From Chondrosia reniformis (Eukaryota; Porifera; Demospongiae; Chondrillida; Chondrillidae): a DNA stretch of 64,000 nucleotides. The notes under the pieces were generated by a model. It did not search any database, had not been told where the DNA came from, and worked only from the letters and a program-made list of their open reading frames with translations. Shown here in pieces: positions 10,669 to 25,236 of the stretch. Within the stretch, counting starts at the first letter, position 1. Each line of letters begins with the position of its first letter. The stretch spans positions 8,457,501 to 8,521,500 of the forward strand of contig OX359193.1 in assembly GCA_947172415.1 (NCBI GenBank), read 5' to 3'. A program made the position numbers and the translations under genes.

Positions 10669-12448
10669 ATGGCGACTAATAGTAAGTGTGTAACAAATTG
10701 AATCGTGCATGAAACAACGCATAGTTTTACAATCGTGTTTATTTATATAATTATATTGTTCGGATCTAAAGTTTCTATCATCGTATTATTTGATGCTTGT
10801 AGCTTCTCCATCAATCCTACCTGGCGTTGATCACATTCTCCTGGTGCTGTCAGGTAAAGGTGGAGTTGGAAAGAGCACCATAGCAACGCAGCTCGCATTC
10901 TCATTGGCCCAGCTGGGCAAAAAGGTAACCGAAAGTCATACACTGTACCCAGTCCTTTGATGTGAACATTCACACCTGATCAATCATGTATTAACGTTGA
11001 TGTTGTGCTAACATTCCAGTACAGAAAGTATATTAGCAGGTCATGCATGAATCAAATTTACACACACTTTAAAAATTCAATTAACATAACATCAACAAAT
11101 TGTGATATGGAACTCCCTGCCCTACCCCGCCCACAAGGTGGGTGTGTTAGATGTTGACTTGTGTGGCCCAAGTATTCCTAAAATGTTGAACTTGGAAAAT
11201 GAAGAAGTTCATCAGTGTCCAGAAGGGTGAGGGAGGCAGAGTGTGCGGCAGAACACACACATCAATTGCTACACTTGTGTGCACAGGTGGCTCCCAGTGT
11301 ATGCTGACAAGGACAAGAAGATTGCAGTCATGTCATTGGCCTTCCTCCTCCAGAGCAGGGAAGATGCGGTAGTCTGGAGAGGGCCAAAGAAGAATGGTAT
11401 TCATTACTAGTAGCTGTTTGTAAGGTACTATAACCTCCTCCTCCTCCCTCTTGAATAGCAATGATAAAGCAGTTTCTGACAGATGTTGTTTGGTCAAATG
11501 TAGACTATCTCATCATTGACACACCTCCAGGTCAGTACTAGACTCCTCCCCCTCTCCCTCCCTCTACCCATCTCCCTCTCCCCACCCCCTTTTTACTCCC
11601 ACAACTCCTCTCCCTCTCTCCCTCTCCCCTCCCTCAACTCCTCTTCTCTTTCTCACCTCTCCTCTTTTCCTAAGGTACTAGTGATGAACACATTACAGTT
11701 GTAGAGAATTTAGTCAGTCTTAATCCAGATGGTGTGATTCTAGTGTCAACTCCACAGGTTGGCTAAATATATGGGAAATTCTCTTGCATCTTGACACACC
11801 CCTTCTACCTCAAAGGGTGTGGCCTTAGCTGATGTTCAAAGAGAATTGACATTTTGTCAGAGAACAAAACTGAATGTTCTTGGACTTGTGGAGAACATGA
11901 GTGGTTATGTGTGTCCCCACTGTGCAGTGAGTCATGGATACTAATACTATATGTATAGTTATGTGTTTTGTACTAATATACTTTCTATACTTAATGTATA
12001 AATGTGTTTTGTACTAATATACTTACTATACTTACTATATAAATGTCTACAGGAGTGTACTAATATATTCTCCACTGGGGGCGGAGAGTCATTTGCATCT
12101 GAAAATAACATCCCATTTTTAGGTTTGTCACAACTGGTATCAGGCTTCTGCCAAATGTCAAGTTGTACACACTTTACTTATCCAGTATTATACTTGTTGG
12201 TTTTCTGAACCCAAACCAGGAGCCAGGTCTCTGTGTGCTTGCTTTCCTAATCTAATATCTCATTACCGCCCTCTCCTCTCACTTGTATGTCTTTTCCAGG
12301 TAGAGTACCCTTAGATCCAAACCTGACACTGAGTTTGGAAGAAGGAAAAAGCTTTATTGAATTATTTAAAGGGTCTCCTTCTGCAGAATCAATGATAAAG
12401 ATCGCAAAACAATTAATTGGCTCAATAAATTCAAAACAAATGATGTGA
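10669..12448 (+). CDS. NUBP2: NUBP2-like cytosolic Fe-S cluster assembly ATPase
   Basis: NUBP2 (Cfd1-type) is a MinD/Mrp-family P-loop ATPase that scaffolds iron-sulphur clusters in the cytosol with NUBP1. Nine exons keep phase throughout: 10669-10681, 10803-10924, 11138-11226, 11287-11396, 11459-11530, 11675-11757, 11816-11926, 12053-12122 and 12300-12448. Motifs in order: the deviant Walker [21 protein letters not shown]-like [68 protein letters not shown] with its CPHC cysteines, and FSTGGGE. There is no N-terminal four-cysteine extension, which favours NUBP2 over NUBP1. Length is about 265-270 residues, usual for the family. The nearby 4537-5805 copy is a damaged paralogue, so this appears to be the working one. 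Confidence 0.92.
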
Positions 12449-12719
12449 TTTATTATGTGTAATTTTATTTGCAAGTATTGCAACACTGTAGTAAATGTCT
12501 ACCTCTTATACATCACCATGGAAACACACAAAAACAGTTTCTATGCTTACAGCTGTGTCACTAATATAATGTAAATATCAAACTTTATGTTTCTGTACAT
12601 ACATATATGGAATACACATGAGGTTTATAATTAGTTAAAACACAAAAGGATATAGCTTATTATTAATGTAGTAGTTGTGTTATATAATAGTCTCACAAGC
12701 CACTCTATTCTGTGTAATA

Positions 12720-14807
12720 ATGTCAGTGTTATTTCTGGCTATCCTCCTTCAACAAGGTAGGTATATAGATGGTTGTGTAGTCTACAAGTTAATTGGCAGC
12801 TGTTTCATTTCTGGTACTGTAGTGTTTGTATTTGGAGGAGATGGACTGTTTTATTCACCAAAAAACTTTTCTGTGAATCCTGAAGTTCTACCAAGTGTCA
12901 TTGAATTCAACTGTTACTATATGAAGACTCAAGGAGTTAAAACAACATATACATATCTATGGGAGTTGAATGGAGAAGTTTACGAAAGAACAGATAATTT
13001 TACAAGACAAGTTGAGGTATACAATCCCTCCATTGAAGGAGAATACACTTGTAATGTACTAAGTGGTGGACAGAAACATGATGAAATAACTGTGACATTG
13101 AGGCTACCAGGTTAGAATTGATCCAAACATCCACACATTTGATCAAATGATGCAAATATTGATTGACTCTTGAATGCTTCTGCTATACAGTTGTACTTAA
13201 TGCCTTCAACTCTACACCATTTACTGCTGGGATTACAAAGTTCAGTATCACTTGTAGCCAGATAGGATACTTGAGGGACATGTACTGGACCTATAATGGG
13301 CAGAGAACGGATACAGGTGTTGGAGGAAGAAGAGAGGTCTCTCTGTCCTCAAGAACAAAGATTATTTCTTTTTCAGCTCATAAAAATTTCCAAAATACTT
13401 CATTCTGTATTAGATATCCAAGAATGAGTGATTCTGGAACTTTGAGCTGTGCAGTGGAAGATGGATACACTGAACCATTAACCTACAATATACTATTCGC
13501 ACCTCCTCGTAAGTCTCACTATGCTAAGACTTGGACCAGAAGCAGCTGCTAAGTGCCACTTTAGTACTGTTCAGTTACATATATATTACTGTTGTCCTGT
13601 ATTAGAGGGCTATATTGTTGAGAAGAATGGGACTACGGTTTCCGGTTATGAGGTGATGCAGGGAGTGGAGCAATTTGCTGACTTCATGTATGATGGTGAA
13701 GAGGGGGAGTCTGGCCTCCTGACTGGTGGGCGTGGTCAGCTGGCGGATGGGTGGGTGGGAGGAGCCTTGGACTCCTTAAATGAGGCAAAGGGAACGTTTG
13801 CCTGGGTCGGGTGGCAGGAACAAACAGTGGAAATATTGTTCAAATTCGATGGGAACAGAGAGTTTTCCTCAGTCAACCTTCACACATACTTCAGTTATAG
13901 TGGTACCAATCTTGAAGTGATAGCTGCAGAGCGTATTGATGTCAGTGTGTTCCGTTCTCCCAGTACTGAGGGGCAGGTCCATTCCCATACTTTGACTGTA
14001 AAAGACAAGGCCAATGGAGATTTTGGTTTCATCCACATCAGAACTACCAATGATCAGGGTCGGCCCATTGAAGGTGATGAGGTGAGATGTACACTGAAGA
14101 GGCCAGTCTCTGCAAGTGGGACCACCTTTCTTCTGCTCAGCGAAGTGACCTTCAACAGTACAGCTAGTGAGTGTATTAATGTTTTGTATTTCAAATAGAG
14201 CTATTCTTCACAGTTATATATTCCTTCATTCACTATAGAGCCTCTTGAGGAACCTTCAGGTATATATATATCTTGCACCTGTAAACTGGCAAGGCATTCA
14301 TATATGTTAGAATATACATTATGAATTTTTAACATTTGTGTGTAGTGTTATCCTTGATAGTAGGACTTATTGCACTTGTGGTTCCGTGTTGTGTTGTAGT
14401 GATTATAGTTGTTCAGTTTTATTGCTGCAGAAAAAGAAAGTGAGTTAAGTAAAACAATATTTTACTATTGCATTGTCAATACTACTATTTAGATGTACTA
14501 CATGTCAGGAACTTATGTGCCATGTCAGGTACCCCCCATGGTATTCAAATAGAAATGTGTGTATATCTGATGCAGTAAATCAACAGCATTAGATCCTGGA
14601 CCACATGAACCAGACTATGAAGAAGTTGACATGAACAGCATTGGTTATAATGAAAGTGTAGATATGACTCCTAATCCAGCTTATAGCACCAGTAGACCAG
14701 AGGCAACAGATACATATTCTGAAATAGAGGAGGAGACTGCTGACAATACTACTGACACACCAAACACTGCGGATCCACATTTTACTTATGTGCCAACATA
14801 TATTTAA
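12720..14807 (+). CDS. Ig-like/discoidin-like single-pass receptor, copy 2
   Basis: Same architecture as the receptor at 6053-8409: leader MSVLFLAILLQQ, two Ig-like domains (SIEGEYTC; SGTLSCAVEDG), a DDR-type discoidin-like domain (GGRGQLADGWVG; TTFLLLSEVTFNST), a transmembrane helix and a cytoplasmic tail with DYEEVDMN and NPAY. The acceptor before the discoidin-like domain is present once here (13609-13615 region). The tail runs past the point where copy 1 stops, adding TADPHFTYVPTYI before the TAA at 14805-14807. This is probably the ancestral end, because the same 3' bases persist as untranslated sequence in copy 1. It is convergent with TOP2, 256 bp away. The start was chosen by equivalence to copy 1; an upstream in-frame ATG exists but lacks a better context. 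Function is unknown. Confidence 0.75.
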
Positions 14808-15063
14808 TGTCAAGTCATTATAATCTCATACAGTCAACAACCCCTATATGTCATATACAGAATGTATACAAAAGTTTAAGTATTTGATTTGATTTGAGTG
14901 TTTGATATGCTTTCAATTAAGATGTTCTCTATCAAGTGATGTACTTTATAGATAATATGAAGACATATTAAAACAGTGCTCTACAGTATAATAAGCTGAT
15001 GTCTGTATTAATAAACACAGTGCATGCAGTGAGGAGTAGTAAACACAAACTACAAAACAGTTA

Positions 15064-18000
15064 TCAAATCATGTAGTCATTGTCGTCATCTGATCCTAAA
15101 CTGAAGGCTGATTCATTGGCACTGCTCTCATCAGTAGAGTCATCAAAATATTTTGCTTTTTTCATTTTCCCGATTGGCTTCTCCTTTGGGGGTGCCTTTG
15201 CCTTCTTCACCGGAGAGCTTTGAGTCTTTGATTTCTACAGCAAGTACAATAAAGTGATGGTACACATCACTTCATGGTTGTACCTATTTACCTTGCCCTT
15301 TGACTTTGGAGCCAAAGTTGAAGGCTTTCTCTTAACTGTCTTTCTTGCAAACATGTCATCCTCATCGTCTTCTTCAATTTGATGAGTTGAGGTCAATGAT
15401 TTAACTGATTCTGTTGAAGTACTTTTTGTAGTTGTCAAGTCCTTTTCCTTCTTTACATTTGTCTTTGTGTTAGTAGTCTTCTAAAGCAATGAGAAATGAC
15501 ACAATGCATCATCACAGAGTATGAACGGTAGTGACAGTTCACTGTGCATGTGCCTAATGATGAATGGTGCACAAATGACTCAGTAAGAATGCGTACTACG
15601 TATGTACCTTTCTTGGAGGCTTCTGTACTACATTCTTTTTGAAAGACTTCTTGACTACCATTGGACTGTTATTAAAGTCATCAGAAGCATCCGATTCATT
15701 GGAATTCAACATTACAAAGTCTTCACTCTGAACACTGTCTCCATCTTCATCACTGGAGGAACCATCACAATATTTAACTGGTTTGCTAGCGGTTCTGGCC
15801 AGTCTCTCCTTCAACGGTAGCTCCTCCTCTTTATCTGATTCCAAATCTACAATAGCCTCTCTTTTAAGAACCTTCAATTTCTACATTTTGTAAATAATTT
15901 GGTCTAGAATTACAAGCTTCTGAAACTACACATTATCTTACATAAAATCTGTTACAAACATACGGACTATTGCATGTTACATCATTGATACACTTACCTT
16001 TGCAGGCTTAGCTGTAGTAGACTTGGGAGCACGCTTGGTGACTACTTTCTTGTCAGCCCCATTATTGTCCTCTGCTCCCTCATCAATCTTGAGTTCTCTC
16101 TCGCTGTCACTTTGGTCATCAAGTGCTGCAAGCATGTCCTCAACCTCCTGCTTCTCCTTCTTGGTGAACTTGAGCTTGCTTTGCTTAGAATCAGCTCCTT
16201 CCTTTGCCTTTCCTCTTGATTTGGGTACTGCCTTTGTCTTCTTCACTTCAGAGAACTCTGGAACGACAGGCTTGATCTCCTCTGCAAAAGGGCTCGGCTC
16301 TGTTACTGCTCTTGCAGACGATGCAGAAGTGGTCAGCTTTGCCTGCCTGCCCTTGCCTTTTTTGGGCTTGGCAGTGATCTTTGCACCTTGAATGAGTGAT
16401 TCTCTTTCCTTCTCTTCCACCTCCTTCAAGTGGGACAGGAGGGGGAGGGACACATGACGTGTAAGGGGAGGGGGAGGGACACATGACGTGTAAGGGGAGG
16501 GGGAGGGACACATGACGTGTAAGGGGAGGGGGAGGGGAAGTAGGTTTACTTACATCAAGTGCCTCTAAGAAGGCATCCAAGTCTATGGACCACAGGTCTT
16601 TGGGAGTCTTTAACTTCAAACTCTCCAATTCTTGAACCTAACCACACAATTAGTGGTCATTGTAAAGTAACACAAAAAATGTGAAGGTACCTTTTTGTCT
16701 CTGTCTTTTAACAGCTCATTCTTCTTCTCCTGGCTCATGTTCCACATCGGCATGCCTAGCAAGTAGTTGTAGTCCGACTTCTCATCCTCAGATGCCTCCT
16801 TATCGACCTCTTCAGATTCCTCCTCCTCCCCATCGGTGATACGCTTCTTCCAGACCTTCACTGGATCAGACGGATACTTTCTCTCCTTCAAGATTCCAAT
16901 CATTTGCTGTTTAGTCTTTTTGGCTGAAATGACAATGTTATACCACAAACATGTAATGGAGATATGCCATCTCTGCTTCTAAGTAAGTCTATATTGACCA
17001 ACTATGAATCTTGAAACATGTGTCTCAAGTTATCTTACATATATCTTATATACGTACATGTGTATACATATACCAGCCAAGATAAGACTGGCTGGTTTGG
17101 TATAATAATCTTTCAAATGATTATTAAAATATACGTATACGTATATGTACGTATATATATGTGATACGTATATAAAGTTTATTGAACAACAGCAACATTA
17201 AATCTTTGGAATAGAATGTTTCAACCCGTAGGTCTTCATCAGCAATATATATGTATATTCGTACGTACGTATACATATACATAGTTGGCTTACTAAAGAC
17301 TATTATTCCACTGTACATTTCTGACACAAATCTTGCTTGAGCTGATATTCTGTCGGCCTCTGCCTGCAGCTTCCCCTCGAGGTACTCCTTCCTCATCACA
17401 TACCTGTCCAGGCGAAGGTAGTAAAACTCCTCTAGAATGTCCAGTGCAGTGCTGTACTTTTTAATGCAACCGTTAGAGTCAAACAACACCTACATATAAT
17501 ATTATAATACCTACACTAGGGAACACATATAAAATGTTGACTCTTCTAACCATGTTGCTAGTTGCAATTGAAGCTTCCAGTTTGAACTTCTTGTGAAAGC
17601 CAATCTTCTCGGCTTCCTCCATATTCGACTCGGTCAAGGTCACCACAAACTTGACAGTAGTCTCTGTGTGGTACTCCTTGTAGTCGCTGCACACAAGAGG
17701 AACAGACACACACTCAATAGGACATACGTACTATTAGTGTTGGACTAACGTGATGAAGGGCTGTATCTTCTCATTTCCATGAAGCATCGGTTCGAGCACC
17801 GATTCCTTGTACGATTGGGTCCACACTTTGATGGGAAGTTCGGTGATCTCCAGCTCTGTAGCACTTAACTTTGCAATGTTGCCCCACATTGCATATCTAT
17901 CTGGACTCACATGTGCTACAACACCTTTAAAACCCTTGTACTTTGGCATCTAGTAAGAGATTGTACAGTAGGAATTCAGATACGTACATACCTACTTAGA

Positions 18001-21000
18001 GAGTACTACCACATTCTCTGATATACAATTTACAACATACATATTAAATAGAAGTATATCAATACATGTGTAAATACTACTTTAATAGTACAACATTCTA
18101 TTGGCTCTTGAAGGTACAGTCCATCATTAACTGCAGAGCTAACATATACATACATAAGTAGGTCAACTTGTCCAGTAAACTGACCATTGGCTGTGGTTGT
18201 TCCCCAAGCATCATCCTCTTGAGATTGGCCACTATCTCCCGAGGGTCATGATTAGGGACAAAAGTGGAGTATCCTGTGCCAATGCCTTCGCACCCGTTCA
18301 CCAACACCAGAGGAATGACGGGACAGTACCACTCTGGCTCAATCTTGAGGTTGTCCTCATACAAAAAGTTCAAACTGGGATCATCGTCTGCTATGAAGAG
18401 CTTCCTGGCCACTGGGCTCAGCAGTGTAAAGATGTACCTGGCACTGGCCGCATCCTTCCCACCCGCCAACCGAGTGCCAAACTGACCAATCGGAAGTAGC
18501 AAGTTAACGTTATTAGAGCCAACATAGTTTTGAGCCAAATTGATAATGGTGGACATTAGGGAGGCCTGCAGCACGAGAACAGAACTGTGATGGCAAGAGT
18601 GTACCACGCACTGATCCAGTACAAACCTCTCCGTGATGATAAGCAGACTTCTCTCCCACTGAACCAGCCAGTTGAGCCACTTTGACATCTCGCTTGTCAT
18701 TCCTCTTCAAACAGGTAAAGATGACCTTCCGTTGACCAGGTTTCAAACCTGCAGTAACATTAAATGTATGAGATGTGCTGTATATCTAGTTCCTGTCATG
18801 GTCTCACCATCTACGAGGGAACCAATGGACCTCTCGTTATCAGCGTTGGAGAAGAGAATGAGTTCTTTGTTGACAAATTCACTAAAGGTCACATGATTCA
18901 CCCTCTCTCCATACAGAAATGACTGCATCACAAATAAACTCCTTCATAAAGAAGTGTATACACAGGTACAATATATCAAGACCAACCTCGTCCATTCCTT
19001 GAAGTTTCTTTTCCTTTTTTCTGTCCAACCATCTGGTTAACCATTCCTTCCTCCCATCAGCTTCTGTCTTTGAGAAGGCCTGCATGCACGCAACGTTGTG
19101 TTCCATGTGCATACAATAATGAGATGTGCAGATCAAATGAAACTCACTAAAGTGATAGCATGGTCGTCCTCAGGTCCCCCATACACAAACTGTATGCAGT
19201 GCCTATCCATGTCAGAGAAGTACTCTTTGGCCTCCTTGGCAGTGCTTGTTCCCAAACCTTTGTAGTACTTGACCTTCCAGGTGTGGTGGTTGTCCGTTAC
19301 GGCCTTCCACTGCTCAAACTCTGGCAAGCTGAAGAAGGGAATCTCCTCTTGCCCTTTGGTCACCTACATGCACAGAGAGAAGAGATGCAGCTTGAAGGAG
19401 CATTTCAATGATCACTAGTGCAAGCTACGCTTACTTTGACTATTGGAGTAATAAACTCTTGCATGAATCCAGTTTTAATCAACCCAGGCCAATTGTGATG
19501 AATGAAGTTGATGACGAGTCCTTTAATGTGGCTTCCGTCCTGATCCTGATCGCACATGATCATCAGGTGACCGTACCTCAGCTTGCTCAGACAATTCTCA
19601 GTGTAGACCTTCCCATACTCCAGCCCAAGGATCTTGACAAGGTTCAATATCTCCTCATTCTTCATCAACTAAACAAGAGAGTAATACTGACATAAAGACT
19701 CTCCTATAGTCACAGATAAGTACATACGTATGTACGTACTACTATTCTTATCACAAGAGGGACAAAATACAAAATGGGAGTAATGGGATATACGTACAAG
19801 TTATAACTGCTCAATACAGGATTTCAGTGTACATTCACCTGATGATGTGAGGCATCTCTGACGTTGAGCAGTTTGCCCCTCAGCGGAAACACTCCATATT
19901 TATCTCTCCCAATCACGCTCAGACCAGACACAGCGAGAGCTTTAGCTGAATCACCCTCTGTGATGATCAGCGTGCAATCTAAAGCATTCCTCCCTCCTGC
20001 ATCGTTGGCATCATCTAGCTTGGCAATCCCTCTCAGCTTTACATTCTTGGGACCACCTTTCTTCATCTTGTTCAACTGGACCTTGGACTTTGCCTGAGCC
20101 CATGCAACACAGTTCTCAACAATACCACATTTCACCACCTACAAACACAGTATAGTTTAAATGCATGTCAATCTCTCAGATCGCATATTGTTCAAGTACA
20201 ACTACGTATGTACCATGGCTTACATCTTTCAGGAACTTGTCACTCAGTTCACACTTTGACCCGAAAGAAGATACTTTGAGTGTCATGTTCTCCTTGGTCT
20301 GGGAGTCAAATGCCGGGTTCTCAATCAGACAGTTTATAAATATCCACATGTGGCTCTTGATCTGATGTGGCTTCAGCTCCATTCCTCCCTTATTCTTCTT
20401 CTTCACCTCAGAGGCAATCTTGGCCACAAGCTGCTCCACCACATGGTCGACGTGCTTGCCTCCCTGCACAAAGTGGATAGCCAATCATTTCATAAAGAAT
20501 CTAAAACACCATTTTCCTACATACTACATCTAGTCTACAGTAAGAGGCCTTTAGGTAAATAAACCTAGTGAGAACTTCATATACAACTATCCTCACGGCA
20601 GCATTACTCACTTTAGTGGTTGCTATGGAGTTGACAAAGCTTGCTTGTTGGAAGCCATTGTTACTGACTGTCACGCACACTTCCCATCTGCTGCTGACCT
20701 TCTCGTGAATGATCTTGTAGTCCTCCATGGCCTCCATCTCGTCCCCACTCCTCACCTTGGTGTACAAGCGGACGTAGCTCTGAAAATTACTGATCTACAG
20801 GAGAGAGAATCACAGTGCATTACAAGCAGACAGCACTACTCTACCCGTTATAGAGAAATGGAAGTATTTACAGGAATTCTTTGTCCATTAAGATACACTC
20901 TGACTCCAGTTACGCAACCTGCCAAGTCATACACTCTCCTGGTCATCAAAGCCACTATGTCCTCGTCCAACTGGATCATTCCAAATTTGTCAAGATCAGG

Positions 21001-22034
21001 TACAAAGGTCACTTTGGTATAGTCGCCTTTTGAATTAGTCAAGACCTCTTTACCAGCTTTGGACATATTCCCAGTCCAACTCTAAATATGGAAAATGAAA
21101 GCTGGTACAAACAAGGATAGTTAGGAAATTCATGATGCGTTTTACATCACATTTGCAAATGTACCTGCTTAAAAGACTTATTTGAATCAGACGAAGAAGT
21201 CTCAATTGTAAACTTTTCACTAAAGATGTTGCACAACTTGGCTCCATAACCATTCCTCCCTCCCGTGACCTTTTTCTGCTTGTCATCGTAGTTGGAGGAA
21301 GTCAGGAGATGACCAAATATCATTGAAGGAACGTACATCTGCTCCTTCTTGTGCATTTCCACAGGAATGCCCTTTCCATCATTCCACACACTAATCACAT
21401 TTGCTTCTCTGCAACAGTAAACAGTCACAATGTAATAATATGGAGGTGAGACGGTGGTCTGGCTATGTGAGACTATGACAGCCCTATAGCGTACACTGGC
21501 AGAACACTTGGTGAAAGGCAAGCTGGTCGCTAACACGAAGCAACTCACGGGTCTATTACAACTTTAATCGCCTTCATTGCACTGTCCCTTTGCTTGTTGT
21601 CTGCAGCATTGACTGAGGGATGGGAAGCACACATCACTCAATTCACTCATTCTAAACCACGCGAACTGATCCTAGCCAATCGACTGCACTGTACCCTCTC
21701 ATAGGTCGCCACTCACCAAGTATCTCGTCGAATATCTTGTACAGACCAGGAACGTATTTAATGGTCTTCACTACAATAGCGTCTTTCTCCTTGTCGTAGA
21801 CATACATCGGCTGAGTCACTTCTTCGACGGACCCGATGTAAGTGTCCGGTCGAAGAAGGATGTGTTCTAACTGAGTTTTCTTCTGATAAACTCGTTCGAT
21901 GGACATTCGTTTGTTAGTGTCTCCAAAGAGCTATTAATACAGAAACATGGTAACTGAAATTCATTCTATAAGCTAATGCGAACTACATGATCCAAACCTC
22001 GTTGAACAATTACCTTTGTAGAAGCTGCCTCCAT
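15064..22034 (-). CDS. TOP2: DNA topoisomerase II
   Basis: Type IIA topoisomerase that passes one duplex through a transient double-strand break, in the nucleus. The start MEAASTK is at 22034-22014; the next exon from 21930 opens LFGDTNKRMSIERVYQKK. Order of domains: GHKL ATPase (LEHILLRPDTYIGSVE; NGYGAKLCNIFSEKFTIE), transducer, TOPRIM with EGDSAKALAVSGL and MCDQDQDGSHIKGL, PLRGKLLNVRDAS, YKGLGTSTAKEAKEYF, then the winged-helix/tower region. The catalytic tyrosine lies in AARYIFT-type sequence SARYIFTLL (codon about 18434-18436). GCEGIGTGYST and a lysine- and acid-rich C-terminal domain ending SDDDNDYMI follow. More than fifteen short introns interrupt it; one (near 16430-16550) contains a 29-bp array in its pyrimidine tract. 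Its last exons are duplicated as a fragment at 8705-9475. All core motifs are intact, so I take it as functional. Confidence 0.93.
16437..16542 (-). repeat. 29-bp minisatellite in a TOP2 intron
   Basis: Three units carry CACATGACGT at 16451, 16480 and 16509. Read on the gene's strand, the array is pyrimidine-rich and sits just before the acceptor of the exon that starts GAGGTGGAAGAG. It therefore makes up the polypyrimidine tract. Confidence 0.8.
20496..20580 (+). repeat. Short interspersed repeat, copy A
   Basis: The segment with AACACCATTTTCCTACATAC, then ATACTACATCTAGTCTACAG, recurs at 41836-41951 and 57348-57450. This copy lies in a TOP2 intron and is truncated at its 3' side. Class unknown; see the related finding. 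Confidence 0.7.
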
Positions 22035-22265
22035 TGCCGCCCTCTCGATTATAACTGCAGTTACAAAAGCCCGCCAATGGTTCAATGTAACCAAGTGCGC
22101 ACGTGCAGTAATCACAGGGAATTCCCATGTATCTCATAAATACAATCTACCTCTCTTCGCATGATATATATAGAAATGTAATTTTAATGACATGAATTAA
22201 ATTTCAAATTTCTACATGCAGTTATCTGCTAAAAAAATCAATTGTTTTACAGTTAGAGTGAACAG

Positions 22266-22642
22266 TCAGCCTTGCCTCTGTTTGTGTCGCGGCTTCTTTG
22301 TGCAAACAACGCGTAACTTTCCTTTTCTCTTTACAAACCTACAACCGTCGCACCTCAATCTCAGAGAGGCCTTTACCTTGTAACCTCTGAACTGAACTAC
22401 CAACAGAGAGGCCAGTGAGGAGACGCACTGAGTAGGGTAGATCAAGATATACTTTTCAACCATATCAACCCCTTTAGGGGCATATCTACGATGCCACCGA
22501 GTATTCATAAGCCACTGCTAACTAACCGATATATTAGATTACCTACCTTTGTTCTCTTATGGCCACATGTAGTAGAGCAAAGGGGTTGAGCGAAGCTACC
22601 TCTATAAATCAGTTGTCGAAAGGAACGGAAAACTGCAGACAT
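22266..22642 (-). CDS. MRPL36: Mitochondrial ribosomal protein bL36m
   Basis: Small protein of the mitochondrial large ribosomal subunit. Exon 1 (22642 to about 22547) encodes [20 protein letters not shown], a basic, hydroxyl-rich start typical of a mitochondrial presequence. A middle exon gives [18 protein letters not shown], and the last gives the bL36 core: [19 protein letters not shown], then [14 protein letters not shown] and TGA at 22268-22266. The zinc ligand pattern C-x2-C ... C-x4-H is present. The short second intron (about 22391-22447) is open in frame, so its retention would still give a protein. It lies head to head with RagA/B, 111 bp between start codons. Confidence 0.88.
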
Positions 22643-22753
22643 TTTCTGTTCCGAGATGGCTTATAGATTGACCACGTGATCTTGGAGCAACCACGTGACT
22701 AATAGTTGATGCAAAAAGGAGGCTGAATATATTCGTTGTAGTATATTGTCGAG
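22643..22753. promoter_or_regulatory. Divergent promoter of MRPL36 and RagA/B with two CACGTG boxes
   Basis: The 111-bp gap between two divergent start codons must contain both promoters or their core. It holds two CACGTG hexamers at 22673-22678 and 22692-22697; on the minus strand both read TCACGTGG. CACGTG with a flanking T is the class of E-box bound by MiT/TFE factors and also by USF and MYC. Binding by any of them here is inference. Confidence 0.55.
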
Positions 22754-25036
<2,283 letters not shown>

Positions 25037-25236
25037 ACATGACATGTATTTAAAGCCCTATCTTTTATGTATCTTATGTATAATTATTATTAATGTTATC
25101 ATACAAGGTTGTCCACCAATTCAAACATATACATATACGTATTGTAAATATATACCACATGCAATGATGATGGAGGTTGGTTCTCTTACGCAATCCGCCG
25201 TTTAAAGGGAATTTCCCTTACCTCGTGTCGAAGACC

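Larger units (their letters stand above)
9658..15828. repeat. Tandem segmental duplication, copy 2
   Basis: This is the second copy of the roughly 6-kb unit described for 3511-9470. It carries the intact NUBP2, receptor copy 2 and the functional 3' end of TOP2, while its KICS2 portion is truncated. Taken together, each of KICS2, NUBP2 and TOP2 keeps exactly one apparently complete copy across the duplication, and the receptor keeps two. Confidence 0.9.

Noticed and set aside
22266-22508. An 80-residue uninterrupted reading of MRPL36 starting MNTRW
   Set aside because: It reads through a GT..AG intron and lacks the presequence; a three-exon model gives a proper mitochondrial N-terminus. Intron retention is still possible.
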